A DNA stretch of 64,000 nt from Bryopsis sp. KO-2023 (taxonomy: Eukaryota; Chlorophyta; Ulvophyceae; Bryopsidales; Bryopsidaceae), in the NCBI GenBank assembly GCA_030272585.1, contig BSYQ01000009.1, positions 2,604,001-2,668,000 on the forward strand, given 5' to 3'. Shown here one piece after another: positions 1-10,482 of the stretch. The number at the start of each line of letters is the position of its first letter. The first letter of the stretch is position 1. The notes under the pieces are model-generated. The model did no database searches. It saw only the letters and a list, made by a program, of their open reading frames with translations, and was not told the origin of the DNA. The position numbers and the translations under genes are program-made.

Positions 1-2860
1 TAGGACCAATCTGGATTGCGACAATTCGTTTCCCTGTTTCTCGGTTTCTCTTTCTTCCTTATCCTTTTTTTTTTCCTCCCCCTCCTCCCTCCAGCTCACC
101 TTGCCTCTTCAAAAGCTCATGAAAGAAAAAATATAAAAATATCTTCACATTTTTGTGTGGGATATATGTATTTTCAAGGCATTGTGAGCTAAGTGAATGA
201 CCCAACACCCATTCCCTTGTGTCCTTTTCTTTTTTTTTTTTTGCTTCATTTTCCTTCCTATATCTTGGAGTGTCCCATTGGTTGGGAAAAAAAAGACGGT
301 CGACCGGAGATGTTTTTCGGCTTCTTTTTGCTTTATATGTGTCTGTTCTTTCCCTTGTTATAATATTAATCGTCTCTGCTGGGTTCTTGCCAAGGTGCAG
401 AAAAGAAAAAAGAAAAGCTGAAAAACGAGAATGGTACCGTTTTCTGTTGTTGAATTCTGCCTGGTTTGATAGTGTCTCAAAGTTTTTTTTCTCTCTCTCT
501 CTCTCTCTCTCTCTTTTTCCCTAAGGGGCTCGATATTTTTTGGTGGTTGACTTGGTGCAATCCCAAGAAAAAAAAGTAAAAAAAAGTATGGTTTGAGGAG
601 ACGTGTGTGTGTTTTTTTTGGTGTGTGTGGAGGGCAAAGCTCTGGGAGAAAAAAAGGAAGAATCGAAACAAAGTTTCGGCCCTAGCTTAAGATAGGATGT
701 TGACAGACATTTATCAAATTCAATGGGGGAATTTAACAGAGCATAAAGTGGGGGTTTCAATTTGTATGTTTGTGTGTGTGGGGGGGGGGAATGATTTGTT
801 ACAAAAGGAACTTCAAGAAATGAGAGAGAGAGTTAGAGAGAGAGAGAGACAAGTCAGGCTTGTTCAATTTTTCACAAGAAAAAAAAAGGAAGAGGGAATA
901 ACCGTAACATTAAATGGACGGTCCGAACATGTGCAAGAAAAAGAACAAAAAAAAGAAACCTCCTGCCAAGAAGAGGAAATAGCTTTCGTCTGTGGATATG
1001 TTCCAACAACATTTCAGAAACTGCATACCGGAGAGTGAAAAGGTGTCCATTATTCATTCTTATTTTGAACTTTTTTTTTTTTTTTTTTTGGGGGGGGGGG
1101 GAGGGGAGTGGGGAGTAGAGGGAGGGGGAGGCACAAGATTTGATTCGTTGATTGTTTTTATTTTTGCTTTTGTTTTTTCCCTCTTTTTTTTTGGGAGAGG
1201 GTTGGGGAATTCTGGTGAGGAGGTTTGAATTTTTCATATTTTCTTTTTTTTCCCCCATAATTGGTAGCAAGAATAAAAAGATGGAAACGAAGATGGGGAC
1301 ATCTGCTGATCAAGCTAATGTTGCTGAACCAAGAATATCATCTGTGGCTGAATAAAAACACACACACTCAAAACAACTGAGTAAAAGGCTATGTGTCAAG
1401 AAAAAAAACAGGATGACAAAAAATTGTGGTGGGAAAAAAAAAAAAGATGGGCATCAAGATTTTTCGTTTCGTTTACAGAGAGCGAGCCAAGAATAAAACC
1501 GAATAAAGCATCCATCTTTTTTTATTATTATTTTCCTTTTACCCCACAGAAGGCTTCTTGTCGAAAGAAGTATTTTTTTTTAGTTATTGTTATTTTTAGC
1601 TTTTTAAATGCTGTTAATTTTTGTGGTCACCAGAGGGGTGATGACGGCAAATTGGTAATTTTACAAAAGAAAAAAAAAAAGAAGAGGGAATTGATAGGAG
1701 AGATAGAACGTTTTTTTGTTCTTTCGACAAAATAAAATAGGGGCCAAGGATTTCTCAGTTCAAGAAATATATATATGTTTTTGTTCGACATCAAAAACAG
1801 ATAATTTTCAATTGGGAAACGGGGAAGCAGGGGAAAAAAGAGAGAAAAAAAAAATTGCAACAGATAGTTTTCCACCGATTTTTTTGTTCCATACATTCGA
1901 GAATAAAAAATCTTCTTTTTACATAATTTCAAGCTGAAATCAAATGTTTGGGTTTTCAAGAATATTTCTGGGTTGATTGGAGTTGTCAAGTAGCATGATG
2001 TAAGGTAAATTGGTGGGAGGATTATGGCCAGTCTCCGCAAAAAAGAAAATGAAAAATTAAACGAAACAAAGTGAACGTTTTTCATGTTGTCTGTTGTCGA
2101 AAAAAAAAAGGGAAATCAATACCTCCATCTATGGCACTGCGAAAAAACTAATATGCATCTGTTTGATGTATTTCTAGTTCATTATTTGCTGACTTGTTTA
2201 TGAATTTACGTTGCATCGATTTAGCGCCACAGATAGATAGAAAAACCAGAGGAAACCTCATGGGCCTTACCGCGAGTGCATTCGTCCCTTCTAGAGACAG
2301 CACATGTGTGATTTTCCTTGATTGAAAATTCAAGATTATAATTTTTATGTTTTTCACTCTTGTTTATTTTTATTTTTTTTGCGTTACACCCCCCCAACAA
2401 CTTCTTTTTCGATTAATTTGAAACCCATCCACCCATTCCATTCTCCTTAGGTGAAACATGTGCTGTGGTCTGTTAGGATTCTGACAAACAGATATATTGA
2501 TGGAATGGGGTTTTTTTAATCTTCCAGCCAACCCTTGGGTGACTACCAGGAACCAAGCCATAACATCATGCTCCTTATCGGATACAGCCAAAATATGCTC
2601 CCAATATCTCTGGGCTTCATTTCACTCCAGTCTTCCTGACACATTTTTGCTGCATCATGGTGCCCTGTAAAGATTGACAGCATGGAATGAAAATAGAAAA
2701 GGCATTAGGGGCTTTGAACCCCTTTGGTGTCCCTTCCTGACACGATGCCGTTTTTTTTGTAAGGAGAAAACCTTGCGGAAAAAACTCCTTCCTACTCCCC
2801 CAAAAGAAAAACTGAAAATAAGAAAACCAAAGCCCAAAATAGTATCATTGATCTTTTTCT
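1..2860. other. Gene-poor, homopolymer-rich DNA
   Basis: I see no supportable gene here. The sequence is dominated by runs of T, A and G, a (CT)n tract at about 489-513 and a long T-run followed by a G-run at about 1070-1100. The open frames present are short, rich in Phe, Lys and Ser, and follow the homopolymers. None shows a recognisable domain or a convincing chain of exons. Confidence 0.6.
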
Positions 2861-2862
2861 TT

Positions 2863-3615
2863 TTTTGGGGGGACATACATGTGTCCTTTTTTTTTTGCAT
2901 CCCTCCCAGATCCCCATCAGAGTAAAAAAAACTTTTTCTTTTCATTTTTTGTGACGTCAGCGTCTCCTTTTTTTTCACCCCCAAATTTCCATCAAATTAA
3001 AAAAAAAACCTTTTTTTTCTTTTTCTGTTTTTTTTTTTGGCTTGTCCTTTTTTTTTCACCCCCCGCCCCCCCCCGAAATTGTCATCAAAATAAGAAAAAC
3101 CTTTTTCTTCTTTTTCTGTTTTTTTTGGGGGACATCAGCTTGTCCTTTTTTTTTCAACCCCCCCCCGAAATTGTCATCAAAATAAAAAAAAACCCTTTTT
3201 TTCTTTTTCTTTTTGGGACATCAGCTTGTCCTTTTTTTTTCACCCCCCCGAAATTGTCATCAAAATAAAAAAAACCGTTTTTTTCTTTTTCTGTTTTTTT
3301 TTTGGGACATCAGCTTGTCCTTTTTTTTCCACCACCCCCCCCCGAAATTGTCATCAAAATAAAAAAAACATTTTTTTTCTTTTTCTGTTTTTTTTTGGGA
3401 CATCAGCTTATCCTTTTTTTTCATCCCTCCCAAATCCCCATCAGAGTAAAAAAAACTATTTTTCCCTTTTTTCTTCTTTTTTCTTGTTTTCATCGGACAT
3501 CAGTGTCCTTTCCCTTTTTCTTTATCAGCCCTTTCCCATTCTCCTTAAAATTATAAAAAAAATCTTTTCTTTTTTTTTCTGATTGGGATATCATTGTCCT
3601 TTCCATTTTTTTCAC
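2863..3615. repeat. Minisatellite, about 8 diverged units of roughly 85-95 bp
   Basis: A unit recurs in tandem made of a T-rich block, the core GGGACATCAGCTTGTCC, another T-run, a C-run, GAAATTGTCATCAAAATAA and an A-run. Cores lie near 2870, 2953, 3130, 3215, 3303, 3396, 3493 and 3588. Outer units are more diverged than central ones. The open frames across it are rich in Phe, Lys and Pro and repeat with the unit, so I do not treat them as coding. Confidence 0.85.
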
Positions 3616-3705
3616 CCCACCCCACCCCACCCAATTCTCATCAAAATGAAGAGCCTTTTTTGGCCGACCTGTCCCCCACATCTCCTTTGAAAGAAAACCT
3701 GCTTC

Positions 3706-5390
3706 TCAATCCACGCCGTCTTGGAAGCTATGGTAATCATACTGCGAAAAAAATAAAATAAACACTTGAAAAGTTTACCACCAAGTTTTTGTTCTACAAT
3801 GCAGCACTTGTTTTCTTTGACGACACCCCATCCAATAATGAAATATAATTTTTGCACATGAGTTTCAGTCCTAGACATTCCTGATGGTTTTCCTTTGCTT
3901 TTAACAGAAAGTTGACAAATCCGTAGCTTTAGTCATCCCATCATGAGCAGGCTTTATTGGGAAAGTTGGGCATATATCCGAAATCGAAATCGAAAGAAAG
4001 AAAGAAATATTCTGTGCCAATGCAATTCAATCACTCACTGTGTAGACAGGGCTCTCAGGTCGATCCTGAAATGCACACATCACACAAATCCATTTCAAAT
4101 CTTAAATCCAATGCTGGAGAAATCACTGTCAACAGTGGAAAAAAACAAGCACGCACAAATGAATGAGTAGTTTGTTAAGCTTTTGGTGATCTTGAGAAAA
4201 CACTGACCTGGCCGTTTTGAAATTCTTGGGCAGCGGCTTGAGCTTCTTCCCACATTTGTTGACATTGAACTTGCGTCTCCTGTTGAATATCAGTCAGGTT
4301 TCATGATCAACAATAAAAAATACTCAGTAGACGTGCAAAAAAATATATATTCTACCTCTTCCATGCGTCGACAGAACTCCTTCGTCTCCTGAACCCATGC
4401 CTCCCGTTCGGCATCTGTCCCAGCGCCCTGCTGACGGAACTCCTAAGGAAAAGCAACCCACAACGATTCCCTCAAAAAAAAAAATACATTGTGTCTGCAG
4501 CACCCAGATCTTTCTTTCCTGGAAGGTGCAGTAGTTTTAAGAAAGGCTCCTGAACCTGGCACATCATCAATACCAGCCATATCTTTTTTCTTTGCAACTT
4601 CTTGTCAATTGGTGAGAGAATTCCAGTCAATTTCCATGTAACCGGTGCCATGTGCTTACCTCCTTCAAGTCCCCAAGGTCCATCTTGATAAATTGGCATC
4701 TTTTTTCAAGCTCCTTGAACCCAAACTTGACAGAAGCTTGAATCCTGCAGCAATGAAACTGACGGTAAGACACTGCACAAAACCTCACAGAAATGCAATA
4801 AAAGGGGGCAGGAATGCTACACCATCTCGAATCCATGTTTCGATTCATCTTCAAAAAAAAAAAAAATCTCAACTCACTGTTCCTGGTTCCTTCGGAGCTC
4901 GGCCAGGGTGTCCAGAATCGCCTGAAGTGGAAAGGATGCCTTTTCAAAAGCACACAAGGATAAGATTGAAATCAAATAAGACAATATGCACACCAACCCA
5001 TCAGTCCAGATCATTTTTTCGATGGGTGTTTGCTTTTTCAATTGGGTGGCTCTTGGTGAAACAATTGATCGAGTCGATTGTTCAGAGGTGCACACCACAC
5101 TGGGAAAAAGAACACTAGCTCCTGTTGGCTTTTTCCCATCGCTGCTATGATTTCCCAGCATTGCGATCTTATCCGTCGAACGCAATTCTCAGAAGAGGGA
5201 CACGCATGCACTTTACCTCCTTCGCTGCCAGCTCGCGCTCCCTCCTCTCCAGCTCCTTCTCTTTTTTCGCCAACCCGTCCCTCTCTCTCATCTCTCGACT
5301 CCTCGTCCAAAGCAGCTCCAGAAACCACATGAGAACGCTGACGACAAACAAGTGAAACAGCTCGCTCGTCGTAAACATGCTTGCAATCAT
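3706..5390 (-). CDS. Membrane-anchored coiled-coil protein, 7 exons, about 174 aa
   Basis: Exons on the minus strand: 5390-5217, 4921-4878, 4744-4660, 4442-4356, 4279-4208, 4065-4039, 3741-3706. All junctions are GT-AG and keep one frame, giving 174 aa (170 from the second Met at 5378). The N-terminus has one hydrophobic segment (LFHLFVVSVLMWFLELLW) followed by Arg. The remainder is a charged Glu/Arg/Gln-rich helix, very probably coiled coil, ending in a short non-helical tail. This suggests a signal-anchored, single-pass protein with a rod facing the cytosol. I do not recognise the family. The N-terminal helix plus coil recalls GET1/WRB, but the later membrane helices of that family are absent. 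The exon at 4065-4039 (27 nt) and the last exon are the least certain. Confidence 0.7.
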
Positions 5391-6290
5391 TAAAACACGC
5401 GCGCACGTGAAGCGTCAAACGAAGTCGTCGCTTAAGTGCGTTCTTCGAGTTACGGTTAGAAAAATCTTTCATGTATTTCTGGCATTCAATGTTTTTTCGG
5501 CGCTAAGTTCTTTCTGTCAACAAAGAGCGCTCGGGAGTCGAACCCAAGGAAGGCGACCACCACGCCGCCCTCTCCCTCCGTTTTCAGAGAGGGGTCAGAA
5601 GCCGAAGCCAAGTGATTTTCAACATCTCTACAGGGAGCCTCGGATAAGGGCAAGCGATCACCTTCGCCGACGGAACGATGGTAGAGTAGCGGCTCTGGCG
5701 AGTGTGTCGGCTACCAGGATGCTCTGGAGTGTTCGAAACTCCAGAATACGTCGGCGACCACAACCACAAAAGGAGCCGAGGTGGGCTTGTTTGTGTTGGA
5801 CGCGATCTGGTTGAGACGAACACTCCAAGGCCAAAATGACGCGGCAGATACATGCAAGTAGAAAAGACGCCGAGAACAAGTTGCTTCCCATCGCAACCAG
5901 CTTCAAAAACGTGAGTTGGGCGCCGGCGCACCATGGGTATGTTGCCCGATACATATCAAAACATGCGTTCACACACACGTGTGCATCTGATATCGGGTCC
6001 ATGTCCTTCCAGCTGGTTGGACCTGCCAGTCCAACCCACTTTTCCAAATCCAAATAGATACAGAAGGGAATCTACCCAACCGATTTCCTGTTCATAAGCA
6101 AACAATTCAATTCACCGAGTTCGTGAAGATTTGAAGTCTTCAAGTGACAATGAGCTTTTTTTCAGAGTGTTCCAGAAAAATTTTTCCTGCTAGGTAGACC
6201 AATTTCTTAAAAGAATTTGAAATAACAAATTCCTAACAAGAGGAGAAAAATAGAGAGGCTCTATCATGGACGTATTCTGGTTAATTTACC
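5391..6290. other. Intergenic, no gene resolved
   Basis: This is the region upstream of the coiled-coil gene. It contains overlapping open frames on both strands (plus 5377-5814 and 5836-6057; minus 5658-6053 and 5711-5896). One minus frame near 5890 begins with a hydrophobic stretch and another ends in a Val-rich segment before a possible donor at about 5730. I could not join any of them to a recognisable protein. Confidence 0.4.
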
Positions 6291-7180
6291 TCATGAAAAT
6301 TCGGTCCACATCTCATCGGTCAAGAAATCTGCTTTTTTTAAATCAATTTTGGATTATTTTAGGGTCTGGCATGAAAAGGAGGTGTAAAAAGAAACCAAAA
6401 AGCCTCTCAGAACTTCAATAGAAACAATCCAAGACATAAAAGTTTGATGAATCATGGTTGACCAACAGTGAATTTCGATTTGTCATCACCAGTCTCTTTT
6501 CTGTTGATAATCTCCTCTGTGGATGAAAAGCAACACATCATCCTACCGTGAGAACAGGGTCATTCGTTGCACCATCGAAAAATATGTTGAAAGCAAATTT
6601 TATCGCAATTATGTAGCTGAACGTCTTTTTTTTTTTGGTGGACAGCCACATTAATGACCATACTAATATTATGAACTCAAGCACCGCTAGAATTCTAGTT
6701 CCAGAACAAACCAACCCCGGGGTCGTTTCTGCCGAAATTGGAATGACATCAATACTGAATGAGAAGAGTTGTGGCCGTATCCCCTGAAAATAACAAAGTA
6801 TACAATTATAATATTTCCCTGAATGCACAGGGAAGTGAATGAGAAACGCACTTCACAATGTCTTGTATCATACAAGTTGTTTGTATTTTTTCTTTGTTTT
6901 TGTGTGTTTCTGTTTTCAATCGTTGACATTCGTGAAAGTTTTGAGAATGACCTCAGCAGCCCAAAACTCCAGAGTTCGATTTTGGCTGTGGGGTCCCCCT
7001 GTCTTTGAAAAACTCGTCCACCCTGCACATCAACGAATCAAGAACAAAGTGAAAGAAAGTGTACATTGTCCCAATAACCAATGTACACAACAACTACAAA
7101 ACAACAAAAGGTCTTTAGCTGATTCAATGGAAAAACCAGGAGTGACAAAGTATCTGCCAGTAATATGCCCTGCCCTAGCT
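6291..7180 (-). CDS. Predicted membrane protein, 5' end unresolved
   Basis: Minus-strand exons that keep frame: an upstream piece ending at 7137, then 7022-6952, 6783-6547, 6514-6490 and 6328-6291 with the stop at 6291. The largest exon encodes a clear transmembrane helix (ILAVLEFIILVWSLMWL) followed by four lysines and a second, more polar hydrophobic stretch. The tail after it is short and acidic. I do not recognise the family. The acceptor at 6514 is one of two possible sites 2 nt apart, chosen because only this one continues the frame. Further 5' exons should lie between about 7180 and 7640; one candidate near 7330-7240 has CPLC-type cysteine pairs but could not be joined. Confidence 0.5.
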
Positions 7181-7682
7181 GATTTTCTTGGTTTCTTCGA
7201 TTTTCTTGATTTTCTGTTTTTGTTTGGGGGAAAGGGGGGGCAAACCTTACACAGGAAACTGGAAGGAGATGCCTTAGGTAGGCAGAGTGGGCAGGGGGCA
7301 GTAGTGGGTGATGGGTATTTGTCTGAATTCAAAATTTTAATACTTTAGACTATCTCATCTTGTGTGCACTTTTGTTCCATCAAGAGCTTTCCCAAACAGC
7401 CAATGTCAATCCCTTCAATATTGTTATATCGTTATCGGTTTTTCCAAAAATCCAGGTGGCGTTTTCCACCTTGAATCCATTAGAAGTCACAATTCAGCAG
7501 CTCGCACAAAGAGGACACAACAGCCAGCCCCTTAACTTTTGAACAGCACCTCCAAACCCCACCAGCCAACCCTTATATGAATACAACCGAAACGAACAGA
7601 AATCTTGACGAGCAAGTCACCCCAGAGAAAATCTATCAAGCTCTTTTTTTTCCCAGCCCTCCCTCCTTCCCCTTTCTCTTAA

Positions 7683-10069
7683 TCAGCTCTCATGTTCAAG
7701 TGCCAAGCAGGCATCGGAAGCTTGATGGAGGTCACCTTTGTGTTTGATCAACGCACCCACCACCAAGGCAGGAACGAATCCCATGGTTATAAGCTTCTTA
7801 TAGTTCTTAACAAACTCCACCACCTGCAAGAGATGCAAAAAATATGGCACACACTCTCCCCAGTCGATATTGAGTTCTTAACAAACAACACCACCAAGAC
7901 AATATATTCAAAAATATGATATATACTCTCTCTCGAGTCGATCTGGACGTGTGGAAGTTAACTGGAGTACTCACTGCATCGTCATTTCCGCTGCAGGCTG
8001 TCAATCCCATGAATAGCTCATTTTGAGAAAACCCATGCTGGCTGAACTTCTCGATCTTTGCTTGCCAAGGATCCACGAACTCCACTTCGTTCTGTTTTAC
8101 ACAGTCACATACGGTTTTCAGAAACAGGTGGAAGAAACTCAGCGAGCTGCGGAAAAAACAGAAAAACGGGGGGGGGGGGGGCATAACGAGAAGATCGCCT
8201 CCATTTTCGGCAGAATGCTAATCCTACCAACCACTAATGGAAGTTGAAGAAACTGGAGCTACCAAAAGTGGCTGACACATCGTTTCACTAAGTTCTTTTT
8301 TTCGATGGCTTGCATTCTGAGGGGTGGAAATAAGTTGCATATTCTTCTCAAGGAGTCGTTTCAATGCATTTCGGAATTCCCCCACTAGATAACCCTTAGA
8401 TAGACATGTATATATATGTATATTGATTTTTTCCTCGAAGGAATGCTGAAGCCTGTTTCTGCTGCAGCAATTTTTTTTACTGAGGTATGAATCTGAATAC
8501 ATATATATATATATATATATTCTGGTAAAAGTATGCTGCATTCATGTGTCAATTGCCTACCAGTAGTGAACCGGCATCCCTGTCCGAGTTTTCCTCGAGG
8601 ACCCCCCGTTCAAAATCGAGATCAAACTGAACAGCAGTCTCTGGAACATTTTCCAACGCCGCAGGGATTTCGACCTGCAACAGCAAAACGCTCGACCTTT
8701 CCACAAACTCTTACATCAATATTTTGAATAATAAAACCCTCGACTGAAGAGCAAGGTCAAAACCAAGGGTTGCTACATATATATTTTTTTTTATATTTTT
8801 TTTTAATGTATTGTACCGATGCTGACAGCCCTATCCACCCCATACACAAAAAAAAATGAATAAACAATTCTATTATTTCTTTGCAAATCAATAAATTAGC
8901 CCAAAAGATAGCAAATATATATACGATATGTAAATCTATTTCTCAATGGCAATTTTCAAACAGAAACGCTGTTTTGTACGGACCAATTTTTTGACATGCA
9001 CACACCGGTGGTGGAATTCGATATTCGTCTGCCACCTTCACTCTCAGAGTGGAAAAGGTAGAAGATTGAGATGCACTCAAAGCTGGCTGCAACGAAGGGC
9101 CCCCATGATTTTGCCCCCTCGGAGAATAACCCAGCGGCGTTTGTTGCGCGTAAGGATGTGAATTTTGAGGAAAGTCTGTATGGATGTTGTACATCTTTTT
9201 TTTTTTTTTTTTTTTTTGGGGGGGGGGGTTCTTGAAAAAAAAAGCACCAAGAAAACACACGTATGGAGTGTTTTGATTTTTAGTTTTTCTGGCCTCGGCG
9301 GATGATCGGGGCTGCATGAAGAATGAAAAACGGAGGTTAATATATCCAGTTTCCAGCCATTTTGTGGGAGGCCATGTTTTACTTCTTGTTGAAAAGAAAT
9401 AAAACAAAAGTAAAAGAAGGAAAAGGTTGGATTCGACGAACATACCAAAGAAAAGCCAGAGTTCAGGGAAGAACTCGAGAAAAAAGCTCGATTTTTCCTG
9501 TGAATCGAGGGCACAGGAGGATATCTTGTATTGAATGTTCTTTTGTTGTTGTTTTTTTTCTGATTTCTGTTTGGGATGCTAGGCAAAAGGGGTGTTATTT
9601 TTATTTGGGATGCTAGAAAAGGGGTGTTATTTTTTATTTTTTTTAATTATTATATCACTTCTTGAATTTAATTCCTAAAAATATAAATAATGATAAATAC
9701 AAGAACCATATATCCACACCCTTGGGACAGCTCAACGACGCTTTCGACCGCGAAATGGCAGCAACTAAAGCGAAAGAGGGGAAGGAGGAAAAAAAACGAT
9801 CAAGAAACGCAAAAAAAAAGGATGACAAGAAGTTACACACGCGATTAGCCCTCTGGTGCCGTTTAACCAGGGCAAGCGCTGTTCAAAGAAGAAAACGACC
9901 TCACAGCTGACGACTTAAACAAAGGGCCCTATTAACCGACGCAATCATAGAAACTCTCACCAGAAGCTAAGCAATTCCAGAAGCGAAGTCGACGATATCG
10001 ATATCTGTATTCAACAAGAATCCAACAGAAAAACACAGCCCAAGCAGAAGCTGTGCACCCATCTTTCAT
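7683..10069 (-). CDS. Protein with two C-terminal UBA-type domains, about 293 aa
   Basis: Exons with consistent phases: 10069-9961, 9764-9720, 9175-9006, 8674-8561, 8394-8279, 8223-8188, 8146-8113, 8091-7975, 7823-7683. The last two exons encode tandem, partly overlapping UBA-like three-helix units; the second contains MGFVPALVVGALIKHKGDL, with the typical MGF loop and hydrophobic third helix. UBA domains bind ubiquitin. Overlapping UBAs at a C-terminus resemble the solenoid of UBAP1 (ESCRT-I), so a role in ubiquitin-dependent sorting is possible but is inference. The middle is Gln/Ser/Pro-rich and probably disordered, followed by an acidic-hydrophobic stretch. The exons from 8674 downwards are firm. 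The first two exons and the 9175 acceptor, which lacks a pyrimidine tract, are tentative; other small exons near 9490 and 9315 are possible. Confidence 0.6.
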
Positions 10070-10085
10070 GTCAAAGGATTGAGCT

Positions 10086-10130
10086 CGTTACGTAAGAGCG
10101 TGATGAGTCATCACGATCACGTGGACGACC
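10086..10130. promoter_or_regulatory. Cluster of bZIP/bHLH-type palindromes upstream of the UBA gene
   Basis: Within 45 bp there is TTACGTAA, then TGATGAGTCATCA (an AP-1/GCN4-type site in a near-palindrome), then CACGTG (G-box/E-box). They lie just upstream of the proposed start at 10069 on the minus strand, as expected for a promoter. Binding is inferred from motif form only. Confidence 0.4.
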
Positions 10131-10230
10131 GTTACTGTGGGGGGTGGGAGGATTCAACCCAAATCTGGATCCGCAGTTGCATTTGCAAAAACAAATATTG
10201 GTGATTAGGCAAGCAAAAATAGACAGGGGA

Positions 10231-10284
10231 ACTCACAGGCCACCCCTTTTTGTAAAGACTCACAGGCCACCCCTTTTTGTAAAG
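10231..10284. repeat. Perfect 27-bp tandem duplication
   Basis: A 27-bp unit starting ACTCACAGGCCACCCC occurs twice in direct succession (10231-10257 and 10258-10284) with no differences. It lies between the 3' end of the J-protein gene and the UBA gene promoter and overlaps no supported gene. Confidence 0.9.
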
Positions 10285-10482
10285 ACTGCAATCATTAACT
10301 CGGCGTAAACCCCCCCCCCCCCAATTCCTCACCAAACTAAAGAAATTCAATGAAAGCCGGATCTGGCAACTGCTGAATCACCCCACAACCAAAATACATA
10401 ACATTAAACCACTTTTACCACCACCACACCCTTAAAATCCCTGGATCGATGAAAAAGAATGAAAATATTGGATAAAAAAACA

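Noticed and set aside
197..671. Several open frames rich in Phe/Lys/Ser in the first kilobase
   Set aside because: They are translations of T-runs, A-runs and a (CT)n tract and show no other coding sign.
2863..3615. CRISPR-like array of repeats
   Set aside because: Units are about 90 bp, diverged and made of homopolymers, with no unique spacers of constant length, and the genome is eukaryotic.
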